DNA of 64,000 nucleotides from Tubulanus polymorphus (lineage: Eukaryota; Nemertea; Palaeonemertea; Tubulaniformes; Tubulanidae). This document shows positions 22,761 through 35,700 of this stretch, piece after piece; position 1 is the stretch's first letter; every line of letters starts with the position of its first letter. Below the pieces are notes generated by a model. The model made no database searches. It worked only from the letters and a program-made list of their open reading frames with translations, and had not been told where the DNA came from. The DNA lies in contig NC_134033.1 in NCBI RefSeq assembly GCF_964204645.1, positions 663,631 to 727,630 of the forward strand, read 5' to 3'. The position numbers and the translations under genes are program-made.

Positions 22761-23434
22761 ATCAAATTGTAATCAGTTTTGGCACAGCTGAACTCGGTAG
22801 TTTTGAACATTTTCCGTTCAAATGCCTACATTTTGTATCCAAATAAAGTGCCTACATTCATACAAATTCATACGTATTATCATTTCCATTTTATATACCC
22901 GCCTGCCTGTCTGTAATGACTGGAAACTCTGCTCCCTACGGTGACATTTATGGAGTACACTGTAATGTGGAAAATGTTCGATATGAAAAAGAACAGTACT
23001 ACAATGAAAATTGATTGGTATTAAACTACATGTAAATAAAAAATCCCGATGCAGAATAGAAAAACTGAATTAATGGAAAACGATAGAAATGGAGACTGTC
23101 GTCTGTGACGTCACACTGTCTGGTATTTTCGTCTATTTTTACACTTTCGCCACATCTAGTGCGGATGAGCGCTTAAACAGTTCTATCATCAGTTTCCCCG
23201 CAGACAAACTGATCTTTAATGACGTTCTGTCAAATCTATCATGTTCATCAATTTGTTAGCCAATACGATCAATCGACAGGCAGGCGGCTCCCTTCGGTAC
23301 TCCCTCCGTCCTCCCCTCCTTACTTATCACACATTGATCTTTTATCTGTGAATTTACATGACAACGTGTTAGCAGTCGTTTTGATCAAAACCATTCATCA
23401 TCAGTCATCAATAAAAACCACAGCATCCCCAGTA

Positions 23435-23572
23435 CCAGCACCAGTACCGGTAGCGCAGCAGCAGCAGCACCACCACCACCAGCAGCAGCACCACCACCAG
23501 CAGCAGCAGAACCAGCACCAGCACCAGTACCAGCAGCAGCACCAGTACCACCACCAGCAGCTCAATTCAAAA
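23435..23572. repeat. CAG/CAC trinucleotide tract
   Basis: CAG, CAC and CAA triplets with ACCAGTACC. It gives Gln/His-rich open frames that I do not regard as genes. Confidence 0.8.
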
Positions 23573-24649
23573 TCACGATCTATTTTTTTTCGTCAATAAC
23601 TTCTGGCTATTTCTCTGAATCACTCTCTGGGATCCATTTAACACAGAATTCCGATTTCACATCAATTAATTACTAGACATAAAACGAGATGCCAGCTATT
23701 TTAAATAGAACTGCGGGTTTCAATTACTTGCGCAATTCATTTCAACTTCGTGAAAACGGACGTGCACTTTCAGAAAACAAACTGCAGTCCAATCAATGAC
23801 GTCATTGAGAATGAGAAGGTTCTGTCAATCGTAACTGATGAAGACGATTTTTTGAAATTCCAACAAATCAATTTCGTCTGGTGTTAACCGCGTTGCGCGC
23901 AGACGTAGGACTGAATGAGTTTTTTTCCTGTGTTCCCCCACGGGATCAATCACGTTTTGAACCACGTTCAATTTTACACCCAACAGTGCCGAGCGTTGAT
24001 TATAAGTTGTTACCATGGACACGCGTGTGAACGCGCCATATTTGGTGGGTAAGGCACTTAACGTTTGGAGCTAAAATCGTGCGCGCGACCTTGACCGGGG
24101 GTAAGCCGAGATCACAGCATCGGAATTTGACATTTCGTAGTAATATCTGCGCGAACATGGCGGCGTTGAAACTAATATCCGGAACACTGCGGACGAGGAA
24201 CCGGAATAGCACCGCCTGATGTACGGTTCGCCGGAACAATATGTGAAATATGTTCCGCATTTTTATGAAAAAAAAACATTCTTTTCTTTAATTTCTATCC
24301 TCGAGTTTATCGTCGAACTCAAAAGTAGCTGCTAAATAGATTGATCATATTTATCCTGTGGGAGATCAGGTGATCACACTAAGTGTCCATTTAAGCCATT
24401 TGAAATACCGCTATTGGCGATTTCTATCAATGTTCGACGTTGCTATCAATGATCTATACGATTGTTGACCACTAGAGATGTTGCCCAGGGTGATCTTTCA
24501 CCGATTGTTGACCTGTCGTGATGTTGCTATGAGAAGAGGCACGAAGGGGATGTAAGTGGAGATGTTATATTAGATTAATGTTGTTTTTATATCAGATCCG
24601 AATCGGCGATGAAAACACGGTTTGAAATTAATGGTTTGCGCGACACGAG

Positions 24650-24812
24650 GCGAGTGAGAGAGGGAGAGAGAGAGAGAGTGAGAGTGAGAGAGAGGGAGAG
24701 AGAGAGAGAGTGAGAGAGAGGGAGAGAGAGAGAGAGAGTGAGAGTGAGGGAGAGAGAGAGAGTGAGAGTGAGAGAGGGAGAGAGAGAGTGAGAGTGAGAG
24801 AGAGGGAGAGCG
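24650..24812. repeat. GA microsatellite-rich tract
   Basis: (GA)n with GTGAGA and GGGAGA interruptions. A (TGC)n run follows at about 24886-24915. Confidence 0.8.
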
Positions 24813-25614
24813 CTGATGATGCAGCAGCACCGAGAAGTAATCGAGTGATGCTGACTGCCCGTGACAGTAACAGCACTGGAAGCTGACTGATGCTGCTGCT
24901 GCTGCTGCTGCTGCTACCGTCAAATCCATTCTGATATTTATTATTAGTTGAAATATCCAGAGCTGTCGACAGAATTTTCGTGCGTCGACAATTGAAAGTG
25001 ATTGTGTTCGGCTAATATCGGTGTGATTTACACAGGACTCTCTCTCTCTCAACTGTTGTTTGTATTAATTCTGATCTATCGGAGCTATATATCTACACTG
25101 AGACATTCGTCAGCTCTGATCTCTGGTAAACGCTTTAAGCCGGTAAGTTTTGATATGATATTTCGAATAGTATCTCATTAATCGAGATACTGAAACTTCT
25201 GAATGTCTATTTGATGAAATCGCTCACTTTTCGTGGTTTGATAATCCGGGATTCTGCAGCTGCAGGTCCGAACGAGTCTGAGTTTATATTTCACCCATCG
25301 GATAGCGAAGTAATTTCAACTCTAAATTCAAACTCGATCCAGCATGATCTCGTTAAAGTGGAGACAACGTCTTCTTCAGTACTGATAATACATAATTCGC
25401 TAATGGGTTTTGAGATTTTCAAGGCTGCAATTCTCAGTGTAAGAGGCACAAACACAGAGTAAGAGTATACAATAAAGTCAGCTTGAGATCAACTGGTCTC
25501 TGCGTGCTTGGAGTAATGTCTGATCGGACTAATGTTAAATTGTCCACGAGACAGAAACCTCGGAGTATATCAGACTTAGGCCATGCTTATTTTCGTTGAC
25601 CTGTCTTCGTTATA

Positions 25615-25770
25615 TAGCCGATCTAACAAATCTAACAGCCAGACTAAGCTCATTTTGGTTCTATAACCAATCTAAACTTAAAACCAGTCTAAGCTCATTT
25701 CAGCTCTAAAGCCAATCTTACAACTTAAGACCGGTTTAATCTTCATTCTTTTACCAATTCAAGACCAGTT
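25615..25770. repeat. Foldback family A interior repeats
   Basis: Copies of AACCAATCTAAACTTAAAACC and CAGTCTAAGCTCATTT related to those at 20140-20345 and 52720-53055. Confidence 0.6.
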
Positions 25771-26444
25771 TAAACGCGTAAGAGCCTCATATATATTTAG
25801 CACTAGAATATTGCACTGGGCAGTGAAAATAGAGAGAACTGAGGGAGAGGGAGAGATATATAGAGAGATGTCTCGTCTCGTCTCGTTACGCGCTCGTCAC
25901 ATTTCCCTTAATGACATTATATAATTTCATCGGCTCGTTAATGAATAGCGAATGCAGCCGGGGGCAAGCGAGGAATGAATGTTCGTTAGTGTTCACTTAT
26001 ATTCTGGCGCTGTTATACGCGAGAATTTACGAGATTTTACGATATTTTGACGGCTCGGTATAGCGGGTCTAATCCCCGAACGCGAAAGTGGCTTTTAAAG
26101 CGATTTGTAACGAGTCGTGATTTAAATCTTTGAGATTTCACAGAGCAGAGTTTAATTTTATGAGAATTTTATTTTACGAATTTTGTCGGAATAAGTAATA
26201 ATCAATATTCGATGCTGTTAGACGGTGATTATTGGAGCGACCTCTCATTTATGTATAAGAATAGATGTATAGATCCTAAAAAATCTCGAAATAGATATCG
26301 AAATATCATAAAATATCAACGTAAGATCTCAAAAATATAATCATTGATTGAAGGATATCGGAAAATTATCGGAAAATTGTTTCATCGAATTTAACTCAAT
26401 TTCTGCAGTTATTACGAAGTCATTATCTCATCACAAATCGATTT

Positions 26445-26575
26445 GAATATCAAAAAACCGTTAGAAACCGTTATTTTACTCAGCGTGAAATCACGAGTTC
26501 GAATCGATTTGAATATAAAAAAACCGTTAAAAACCGTTATTTCTCTCAGCGAGTTCGAATCGATTTGAAAATTGT
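26445..26575. repeat. Imperfect tandem duplication, about 70 bp
   Basis: TCGATTTGAATATCAAAAAA followed by CCGTTAGAAACCGTTATTT is repeated, ending with a third partial GTTCGAATCGATTTGAA. Confidence 0.7.
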
Positions 26576-26940
26576 CGAGATAATTCTAACCAGGGTATAA
26601 CCACCCGGTGTCACGTGACCAAGACTTCCGGTTTTATTGTACTCTGTTCATTCGAGGACAAAGGTTTCAAACTGCGTTTCGCCGAATATTTCAATTTTAA
26701 GTGACTCATTTTTCGATGTTTGTCACGTAGAAATTCTACCTGTTTTGACGAAAACATTGTCTACAGTTTGTTCTATTATTAACACTGTTGTGGTGAGTTC
26801 ATACTTTTATAAATTACCGTTAATTTGTTGTGGAACGTTAACGCGACGGACTCAACTAAAAACTTCGATAAATTCGATTGATAATTTCATTTATCTTGCT
26901 TAAAGACGTTTAGATCGTGTTTTCCTATCATTCATTTAAC

Positions 26941-27015
26941 CTCACGAGGGGACCACGGCTTTTCGTGCCCGCACACTGTAAGCAGCCAGCAGGACTCGAA
27001 CCCACTTGTGTCACC
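26941..27015 (-). mobile_element. SINE-like tRNA-derived fragment before the GPCR
   Basis: On the minus strand, GTGGGTTCGAGTCCTGC is a good RNA polymerase III B box (26992-27002), but no proper tRNA fold surrounds it. It ends about 22 bp before the GPCR start codon, so it may form part of its 5' UTR. Confidence 0.35.
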
Positions 27016-27036
27016 CCTCCTATATAGATCTCATCC

Positions 27037-28176
27037 ATGTATTCCACCGCAAACTCGACGATACTGCCCGCCGTCGCTACGGGGTCTAATTTCTCCTCAT
27101 CGGCGTCGACTGTTAAAACTACAACTTTAAAAATATTCCGGCCGCATTTGCGATGTAAAACGATCCACTACGCCGACTACAAACCGTTTTATCTAAACAT
27201 GTTCTACCAGGTTATGAACTACGTAATCTTCAGCGTCGGTTTATTCGGAGTTTGCGGAAATTTCTTATCGTTTTTGATCTTGTTTTTATCGCGATCTAAA
27301 AACACGAGTATTTTCTATCTGAGATGTTTAGCGGTCACCGATTTATTCACTTGTCTGTCGTTCATCGTGTTCGGATTCTACGCTAAACTCTACAGTCATA
27401 CTCTGTTACTGGACATGAGTTTACCGATTACTCATACTATAAAACGTCTTTATTCGTACACTCAGAACTTCAGAATCACATTTTCGGGAATCAACGATTT
27501 ACTGATCGTACTCGTAGCCGTTGAGAGGTATGTAGTCGTCTGCTGGCCCCTGAAAGCGGCTCAGTTGGTCACGAAGAAGGGCGCGAGAATCAAGGTCGTC
27601 GCGGCCGTATTTGTGACGTTGATATTCGATACCAAACGCTATTTCATGTATAAAACAAACCGAACGATAAACCCGTGCACCGGCTACGAGCGCTGGGCGC
27701 AAAAACTGACCACATTCGGCAAAAGTAAGACTTTAAAATACCTGGATCTGTTCGTCTCGGCGCCATTATTGACCTTGACCCCGGCGGTCGTTGTTCTGGC
27801 CGTGACCGTCAGGTTGGTGTTGACGTTGAAAACGGCGGAAAGCGATCGCGGCGACCTCTCTGGCGGCTCAACCTCGAATAGTAAACCGAGTAATGAGCGT
27901 AGTCTGACGGTAACGTTGATCGCGATATCGTGTTTATTTCTAGTAAAGAAATCCCTCTATCTCTACGGTGCTATAAATAACTTAATCAGTTTCTATCGAG
28001 GGAGTAGCGGTATGGCCGCATCTACCCCTTACACGACTAGGAGTTTGGATTTACTGAGAATGAGTATTGCATCGGCGAATTTCTTTATCTACTGTGCCTC
28101 GAGGCGTCGGTTTCGTAAACAGTTACTCGAGCTGTTCCGATGCGGCGGTACCGCGACGACCTTGAAACAGCGATGA
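27037..28176 (+). CDS. Class A G-protein-coupled receptor, intronless (379 aa)
   Basis: A single uninterrupted frame with seven hydrophobic segments. The N-terminus (about 1-55) is Ser/Thr-rich with glycosylation sites NST (6) and NFS (18). TM1 has GN at 74-75; TM2 has the conserved Asp at 102 (LAVTDLF); TM3 ends in ERY at 163-165, followed by VVVCWPL; TM7 has SANFFIY at 346-352 in place of NPxxY, followed by a basic, Cys-containing tail. TM4 lacks the usual Trp, and TM6 (about 290-310) lacks CWxP. The overall look is of a peptide or orphan receptor of the kind expanded in lophotrochozoans. The ligand cannot be told. The start chosen is the first Met after the upstream stop. Confidence 0.85.
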   Translation: MYSTANSTILPAVATGSNFSSSASTVKTTTLKIFRPHLRCKTIHYADYKPFYLNMFYQVMNYVIFSVGLFGVCGNFLSFLILFLSRSKNTSIFYLRCLAVTDLFTCLSFIVFGFYAKLYSHTLLLDMSLPITHTIKRLYSYTQNFRITFSGINDLLIVLVAVERYVVVCWPLKAAQLVTKKGARIKVVAAVFVTLIFDTKRYFMYKTNRTINPCTGYERWAQKLTTFGKSKTLKYLDLFVSAPLLTLTPAVVVLAVTVRLVLTLKTAESDRGDLSGGSTSNSKPSNERSLTVTLIAISCLFLVKKSLYLYGAINNLISFYRGSSGMAASTPYTTRSLDLLRMSIASANFFIYCASRRRFRKQLLELFRCGGTATTLKQR

Positions 28177-28189
28177 CGTGACGTCATCG

Positions 28190-29690
28190 ACTGCGTGACC
28201 TTGCCACGTAGCTGACGAAAAAACATTTCTCTCATATTTTTCGCTCTCTCTCTTCCTCTCACTTTCTCAGCGGCGAGAAGAGCTGGCCCGGGAGAACAAA
28301 CATTACTGTATTATCGGCTATGTTAATGGCTTGGTTGATATAATTTATCACCGATATATTCTCAATGATTTATATCTCAAAATGGTGCAGGATAAAATCA
28401 ATAAGAGCCTTTCTTAGACTGAGTAAATATCAACACATAAAAACTACCAGATCCGGCACTGATAGTTTCTCAATTCATGGTGGTTTGATGCCAAGCCTTA
28501 CTCTCTAGTTTAATCACAATATACATTAATAAACCAACGCGCTTCATCGATTTCAACATCATCAATATTCAAATATATATAATCAACACTTCATCACATA
28601 TACCTCATAAAATATGCAAATTGAAATGAATTTTTCGATTGTGCTAAATGTCAACGAAAACCTCAAGAGTGTCTGATGTTTACCATATGAATTCAGCATG
28701 GATCAAATTTGAAAGTATGTTTCGGATAACGGGAAAGCCGGCCAACTCCACCTGTCGGAAGGTATAAGAGTTATGGGATGATTCGGCCACTTCTAATTCT
28801 AATCAATTCTAAACATTCAAAATATTACGGTGAATGAAACTTTAATATTTACACGGCATGTTATTGGTTTAGACAGTAATAAAGCTTTAGTCGAACAAAA
28901 CAAATATCATTAAAGCATATGGACACGTTTTATAACATCCCCAACACGAGTTGTGTTTCCTGGCAATGTTAGATCTCTGAAAGCAACACCCAAGGTATTA
29001 CGGGAAGCGTCGTTGATTAATCTGTAACTGTGCCTGGGAATAATCGTTGACATTCGTACAAAACCGCATTGATTAAAATGCCGAGGATTTGAATCCGAAA
29101 GATTTAATCGATTTCCTGTGTAACGGATTAAATTGTTGACAGAACTGTGGGAGAGAGTTCTGTATAATGTAACGGATGATATATATTTAGCCACAATCAC
29201 CGACCACGGTGACAATCACACCAGACCTTCGTGACAATCACAGCACAGTTTATGTATTAGAACCGATGATTCGTTCGATGAAAGTCGTTAAATACCTGAG
29301 ATTAGTCTGTCTAAACATCGCCAGTCCGACGGATGGAAATAGATAACACCTTTTATTGTAATATCGCTGTTGGGCGAGAATGAAGATAAATTGCACGATA
29401 AGCATCATTTCTGGGAGTGGGACTTTTCTATTTGTTAAACTACACCTAATTTGTTACGGATACTGATAATGGTTGGTTCCTTGTTTGAGTCAGCTGTCAA
29501 TTTTCTTTAAAAAAAACACAATAAGTTCCCAAAGAAGAACTCAGTTCGATATAGATCGCTGAATCATGAATTGGTGTTTATGGTCGGCAATATTCTCTAT
29601 TTTATATTTAGATGTCGCCAGGACCGGGGTTTCCAGAGGTTCGGCCGCACAAACATGCATCCATCAACCATCTCATCGTCAATAACGACT
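28190..29690. other. Intergenic, no gene seen
   Basis: AT-rich DNA between the GPCR and the Mesh-like gene. A 101-codon minus-strand frame at 28910-29215 has no recognisable features. Confidence 0.5.
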
Positions 29691-29704
29691 AGAATTGGAA
29701 TATA

Positions 29705-32700
29705 ATGCGTTCACAAGATCGACTTCAGGGGGCGCTAGTAGTTGTCGCTGTGTTGCTCGCAGTCGTTGACGCTAAACAACCCGATTACGGACAATGTACA
29801 CGTGAGTAGCATAAAATCAGGGGTCTCAGTAGGGGGAGCTACGAGCAGGGTATTTATGACGATAGATTTAACGGTTTATTATTTCAGCGCATCAGTTACC
29901 GGAACGCTACGTCGGCGAAACGTGGAATTACCTGGAAAGCGATAAAGATGGCGTCGTCGTTAAATTACCACTTCCGGTCGCGTATCATGGCCGCGTGTAT
30001 AATTTTACGTATGTAAGTCTATAGTGTGTTCATAAAACATGAATTTGAAACAAGCATTGTATGTGATATCACTTTTTTAAAGTGACAATCCTAGCAGAAG
30101 ACATGTGCCTTTTCCACATGGCTACGGCCATTTTGATGGCAACATTTGATTCTCCACAACATGTTAAAACTAATGGCCAACCGCAATCAAGGTTGTTCTT
30201 TATAAACCCATCCTATCCCCATTTTTAAGAGATCCACTCATAGTTAAGTGGCAAAAAGATCGTCGTAGCCGCAGGATAAGAGAAGAGCTTTTTAAACACC
30301 GGGTAAGTAGCTGTAGGTAGTATCAAACGCTAGATGGACGCGGCCATCTCTCTCTCTTCTCTCTCATCACGACGCATAAAAACCTAATCTTCTGCTTCGG
30401 ATTTATTAACACGGATTCATTTTGTCATATTGAATGCTACGTCTAGTTAACGTCACTTACGCTTGATGATATATCTATTTAGATCAGTAATTTCGGATAT
30501 ATTGCACTCGGTAACTCTTCAACATCTCAACGGGAAATACCCAGACCAGCTACTGGATTCCCACAATACACAGCGACCCGATTAGATCAGCCAATCATCG
30601 CGCCCTATTTCATCGACAAATCGCAAATGACCAGAGCACGTGGCGCCGTCTATTATCGACCGACTAGAATAGTAAGTACTAGCCGGAAGTGGGGGAAATT
30701 CGGTCCCAAAATGGAAGTAAAAAAGTCTAGCTGACGAATTTTACTTTCAAAGGATAAATTCGACTTCGATTTGAACGTCCGACCGCAGTTTCCACCGACC
30801 TTCACCCGACCGATCGTATCTCGGAGACAAAGTAAACTACCACCGTCTGAGATAGAAGGCATAGAAGTACTGTGGTGCCACCTGGTGTTCGACGAAGATT
30901 ATTGGCTTCATCCGCAACCAGTGAGTGATAACAAAGTGTTTCCAGTGCGAGTTTCGAATCAATGAACTAAAACGTGTTAGGAATTGATAAAAATAGAACT
31001 ATTTCTTAGATATTTTACATTTTACGACAGCCGCTATGGTTTAGAATTTCTATTGCAGGTGAACACGTTTCATTTGATTTTAGGAGTCGATCCTTTCGAT
31101 TCGAAAACCTATTCGATCACCCGTTACTATAAGCTGGATGCAGAGAAAAGCGGCACAGCAGCAACAGGTGCACTGGTACGTAGTTACAGTTAACTCAGGT
31201 GCACTTGGAGGTAGGTACATTCAATACAGGGGTAATGGAATGTACCAACAAGTGCATCTGCATCGGAGAGTTACATTCAAGGGCAATGGAATGTAATATT
31301 GGCTAGGTTTTCGATAAATCGCCATTTTGACTAAATTTTATCCGACGAGCATTCTCAACGTTATTCTTTTTTCTAACATTGTAGACCGGTTTCAATTGGG
31401 GCGACGGTTTAGGTTGGTACCCGTTGCCCAGGGTAACGGGCTCACCGGCTCTGTTAGCTGAATCTGATGTGATGAATTTCACGTATGGAATTGAGCAGGG
31501 ACATCGCGATAACGGCTCGTTTTACTACGAGATATCGGATGAGAGAGTTGTACAAGGCGGATGTCAGGTGATGGGTACTACCAATAGACTAGGTAAGGTA
31601 CTGCGCCATCTCTATTCAAAACCATTTAAAAGCGAAAAACCGAGAAACCTTTTTAAGGAACAATATAGCTTTGTACAAGGTAGGTCAACACAGACGCAAC
31701 TTCTGCAGTAAATTGAAGATAGAACCGATGACTTCTTGATTGTGGTGAATCATTGGCCGTTGTAATGTTTCTCGACTTTCAAAAAGCCTTCATTAAAGTC
31801 GCCCATATGAGAAAGTAGAAAATAGTGACATAAAATGAAACTTGCTCCACTGGATAAAGGTGACCTTATAAAAGAAAGGTCACGGTCTGTAATGATTGAA
31901 GGCTCGAGATAAACTTTCCGTAACAAGTGGAGTCCCTCAAGGTTGTGTTTTTGGGCCAGTGCTATTCGCAATTTGATAGGAGAAACGCAAAGAAACTATT
32001 CTTATGTCTGCTAACGAAACAGTTCAAACTTCGGGAAGACATTTTAAAGATGAATTGATTCGTCTCAAAAATGCATTTTGTATTATTTCAGAAATCAGTC
32101 CTCACGGTTTCACTCAGCTCGGCGGTAACAATGTCTACTCGAATTATCGTTGCTATGACCGCTCGACCGGCACACGTGACAACTACCTCGTCTACACGAC
32201 GCCCTCTGGCGACAGTATACGCAGCTCGATGTGTTTGACGAAAAAGGGAGATCAGTTCCAGGACAGGTGCTCGATATCTAACGTAAAAGAGTCCGGTCAC
32301 TTTGTCGTAAAATCAGTATTCGTCGTCCCGGTAACAGACGCAGAATATTCGACTAATTTTACTAATATTTATAACGTAGGTTAGTGACTAATCTAATCTA
32401 TATTCATGGCTAAAGAATATCTTCTAGAATTAGATAAAATTGTTACAGCGGTTTTATTTATTGCCGAACTATATTGAACGTTAGATTAAAACAAACTTAA
32501 GCAGGTGTGAATAAATGATGTGATTGATGAGACCCGCTTAAAACCAGAATTCGTTTAGGGCCTATAAATTAGAATTAGAATCTAACAACACGACGGTTTG
32601 GACTTCTTTTTTCCCTCCCCCATTTATCATCCGTCCTTCCATCCATCCGTCCGTCCCTCCATCCATCCTACCTCCCTCCCTCCCTCCATCCTCCCGTCGA

Positions 32701-35700
32701 TCCCATCCCTCTCTCTAGAGACCATCATCAGGTGTGTTAAGACCTCGATCTATAAATACTGGGAAGGAAGATTGATTCAGAAATTATCGGTTTTATTTCC
32801 TGTTTAAAGGCAACAAAATGAAATGAATACAAATAACTGTTTTATTTGATCGGCAGGTGTTTTAAAGGTTTCTATAACTCAGTAAGTCATTATTTCCATT
32901 TTCTGGATTCTGTATTTTCAGTACCACACGATCGATATCCGCTGCTGGTTCGGTTCACTGACGACAATTGGATGAATTTAAAACCGAAGAATTTCACAGT
33001 GAAATTACGGACGAACAACGATCTAAAAACCGTTAAATATCCGAGTTATTTGAATTTGAAATCAGTGACGTCACCGTTCCAAGAGGTAAATAAGTCGAAA
33101 ATCATAGATTCTTTTTGAAAATCTTGTGTTGGATATAAATGCAAAAAAAATATTAAACGTGAAATAATTCGTTTTTATGCTAATTTTCAGCTAAAAGGGC
33201 CAGAATTACGCACACTGTACGGTGTAGTGCTAGAGTTAAACAATGTAACTACAATGGATCCAACGTCTTTACATTGTGATGAACGCACCGCATCAGACAA
33301 CTGCCAGAATGAATTCGGGGTTTTACAAGTTCACGGGTTTGTACTATCTTTCGATTGAATATCCCTAATTCAAATTCCACGATCGCACGTGGTCTATTTT
33401 GTCCAAGCCAAATTGGCCCGGATCAGGCCCGAGCCAAATTTGACTCGTTTCTGATTAAGAGAGCGCGCTCACACGTAAACCACTCACACGATACTAAAAC
33501 AATGCTTTAAAAAAAGCGAAGTGAGTCACTTCCGGAACCAGTTGCAATTAAAACGCAATCATTTGTCCCGGTCTGATACTTGGCTTGGGCAAAAAAGGCA
33601 CGTACCCATATGGCACCACTGTGTGAACAGTTTTCGGCCCAACTTGGTAAAAAACGCTCGCTTATCTCTGCTGTAGAGAGTGGTCACGTGTAATACCGTT
33701 AGGATGGTATATCGACAGATCGATGCGCAGACGACACGGTGCTGATTGGCTCGATCAAAAATGTACGAACTGGTCGCGATCGGAGGTGAACGATACTGAT
33801 TGGTTGAACGGGCTCGAACCCTGTCCCTGTACGCTGCAACAAGCGCTGGTCGACATTGGAAGCTGGGTATCGGACCCGGACTGTCGTCTGCCCACGTCAC
33901 GATGCCCGTATCATCCTACAGCCGTTCACTGCGTAGAGAGTGCGTTACCCAGGTAATAGCGCGACCAATCAGCGATCAGCTTTCATATGTAAAATCAACC
34001 AATCAAAAGAAAACTTGAATTGATGGAACTAATAATGAAATATACTTCCGGTTGTAAATACCCGTATGTAACCTGTTTCCGTTTTCAGCGTCGATGGCTC
34101 GGGCAACAAGTGTTGCTATGGAAACGACAGCGCGCTGATCTACACGCAAGATCGTTGCGACGGTAGCGCCCCCATGCGGTATCACAGTCGATCAACGTTA
34201 CCGTACGTACCGACGTTATCTCATTACGCCGGTGACGTCATGCCGTGGTTTTACTGCTGTCGTTACGTCAACGATCGTCTGCACGACGTGTACGCCAGGG
34301 GGCGCCCAACGTCGAGTTGTACGAATTATAGACCTCCAAAATTTGGTAAGAGATATTTGGTATTCGCTATTGTCTTAATGAGTATAAGTCATCAACCAAT
34401 TGAAAAGACCAAATTTTTACGTATTAATTCCATCGTTAAATTGGCACCATTGAATAGTCGACCATTATTCTGTCCCTTGTGTGGGAAACCCCCAATGTGG
34501 CAAGCAAGAATCCACCAGGGGCTGGCGCAGGAAAACCCTGTTTAACTGCTAACCGTGGTTAGTACACTATGGATAGCATAAATGGGTGCAGGGAAACGCT
34601 GTTAGCGCTAACCATTGTCTTCGTGTGGCCTCTTATTTCAAGCTGGTTAGCCTAACCACGGATAAGCCACTAACCACGGTTAGTGTAACAAGGTTTTCCT
34701 GCGCCCGCCACAGCGCCCGCCCCTGGTTCGTGGTGGGTCATGGATTCGGGGGCCTAGAAATTCAGTTTGAGTTTTATTGATAATGAACTAATCTTTTACA
34801 ACTGAAGACGCCATCTGGCGGGTTAACTTGTTGTTGCAGCTCTCCCCGACTATTAGCTTATATCGTATTTTCAGCGCGCGTGTTCGGTTTATCTCATATA
34901 CAGACACTGGACGGTGATCTGTTCACTTTCGGGGGTATCGGTGAATTCTGGTTATTAAGACAACACGATCCAAGTCGACTGTTTATACAGGCCAGATTCG
35001 AGAGACATACAAACGGTAAATCTTTCATAATCTTACCACACAAATCATCCTGTGATGTAATAAAGGGAATAGCCATTTTTGAACAGTCAAAGGCTTTAGA
35101 TATATCTAAAATAGTTGATATATCTACAAACAATCGATATATCTATTTTATATATCTAGGATAGTTGATATATCTATAAACAATTGATATATCGCTAACA
35201 TTTGATGTATCTAAAATTTGATGTATCTGTTAATAATTGATAAATTAAAATAGTTGATATATCTGCTAACATTTGATATCCCTGCTTACAATTGATATAT
35301 CTACAAATATTCGATATATCTTCTATTATACTTGTTGATATCCCTACTAATAACTAACAACTGATATGAATCTATAAACAATTTTAAGATGTCGATGTAA
35401 TAATTATCTGTGCAGGTAAAACGTCGTATTTATCGACGGTAGTTTTCCAGACGACACCGGTAGATACGATAGAATTCAGAGTGAACCATCGATTACTGTA
35501 TCGCAGACGTAAACTAGTGATTTTATACAACAACAGACGAATCTGGTTCGACGAACCCGGTGAAAAATGGCACGATTTAAAAGGTTTGACGTCATCGGGA
35601 TCATTTTAATTCTCCATTTTCTACGGGATCCGTGTATTCAAGTTAAATTCACGTTATGTCAATTTTCTTTATATAACTAAACCTCAATCACTTTAATCTA

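Noticed and set aside
23219-23599. Gln/His-rich 126-codon protein
   Set aside because: Frame created by a CAG/CAC tract; no signal, splice or family support.
24156-24220. ATGGCGGCG start with a short mitochondrial-presequence-like peptide
   Set aside because: The frame ends after about 20 codons with no donor in reach. It may be a CpG-type promoter motif, but no gene follows.
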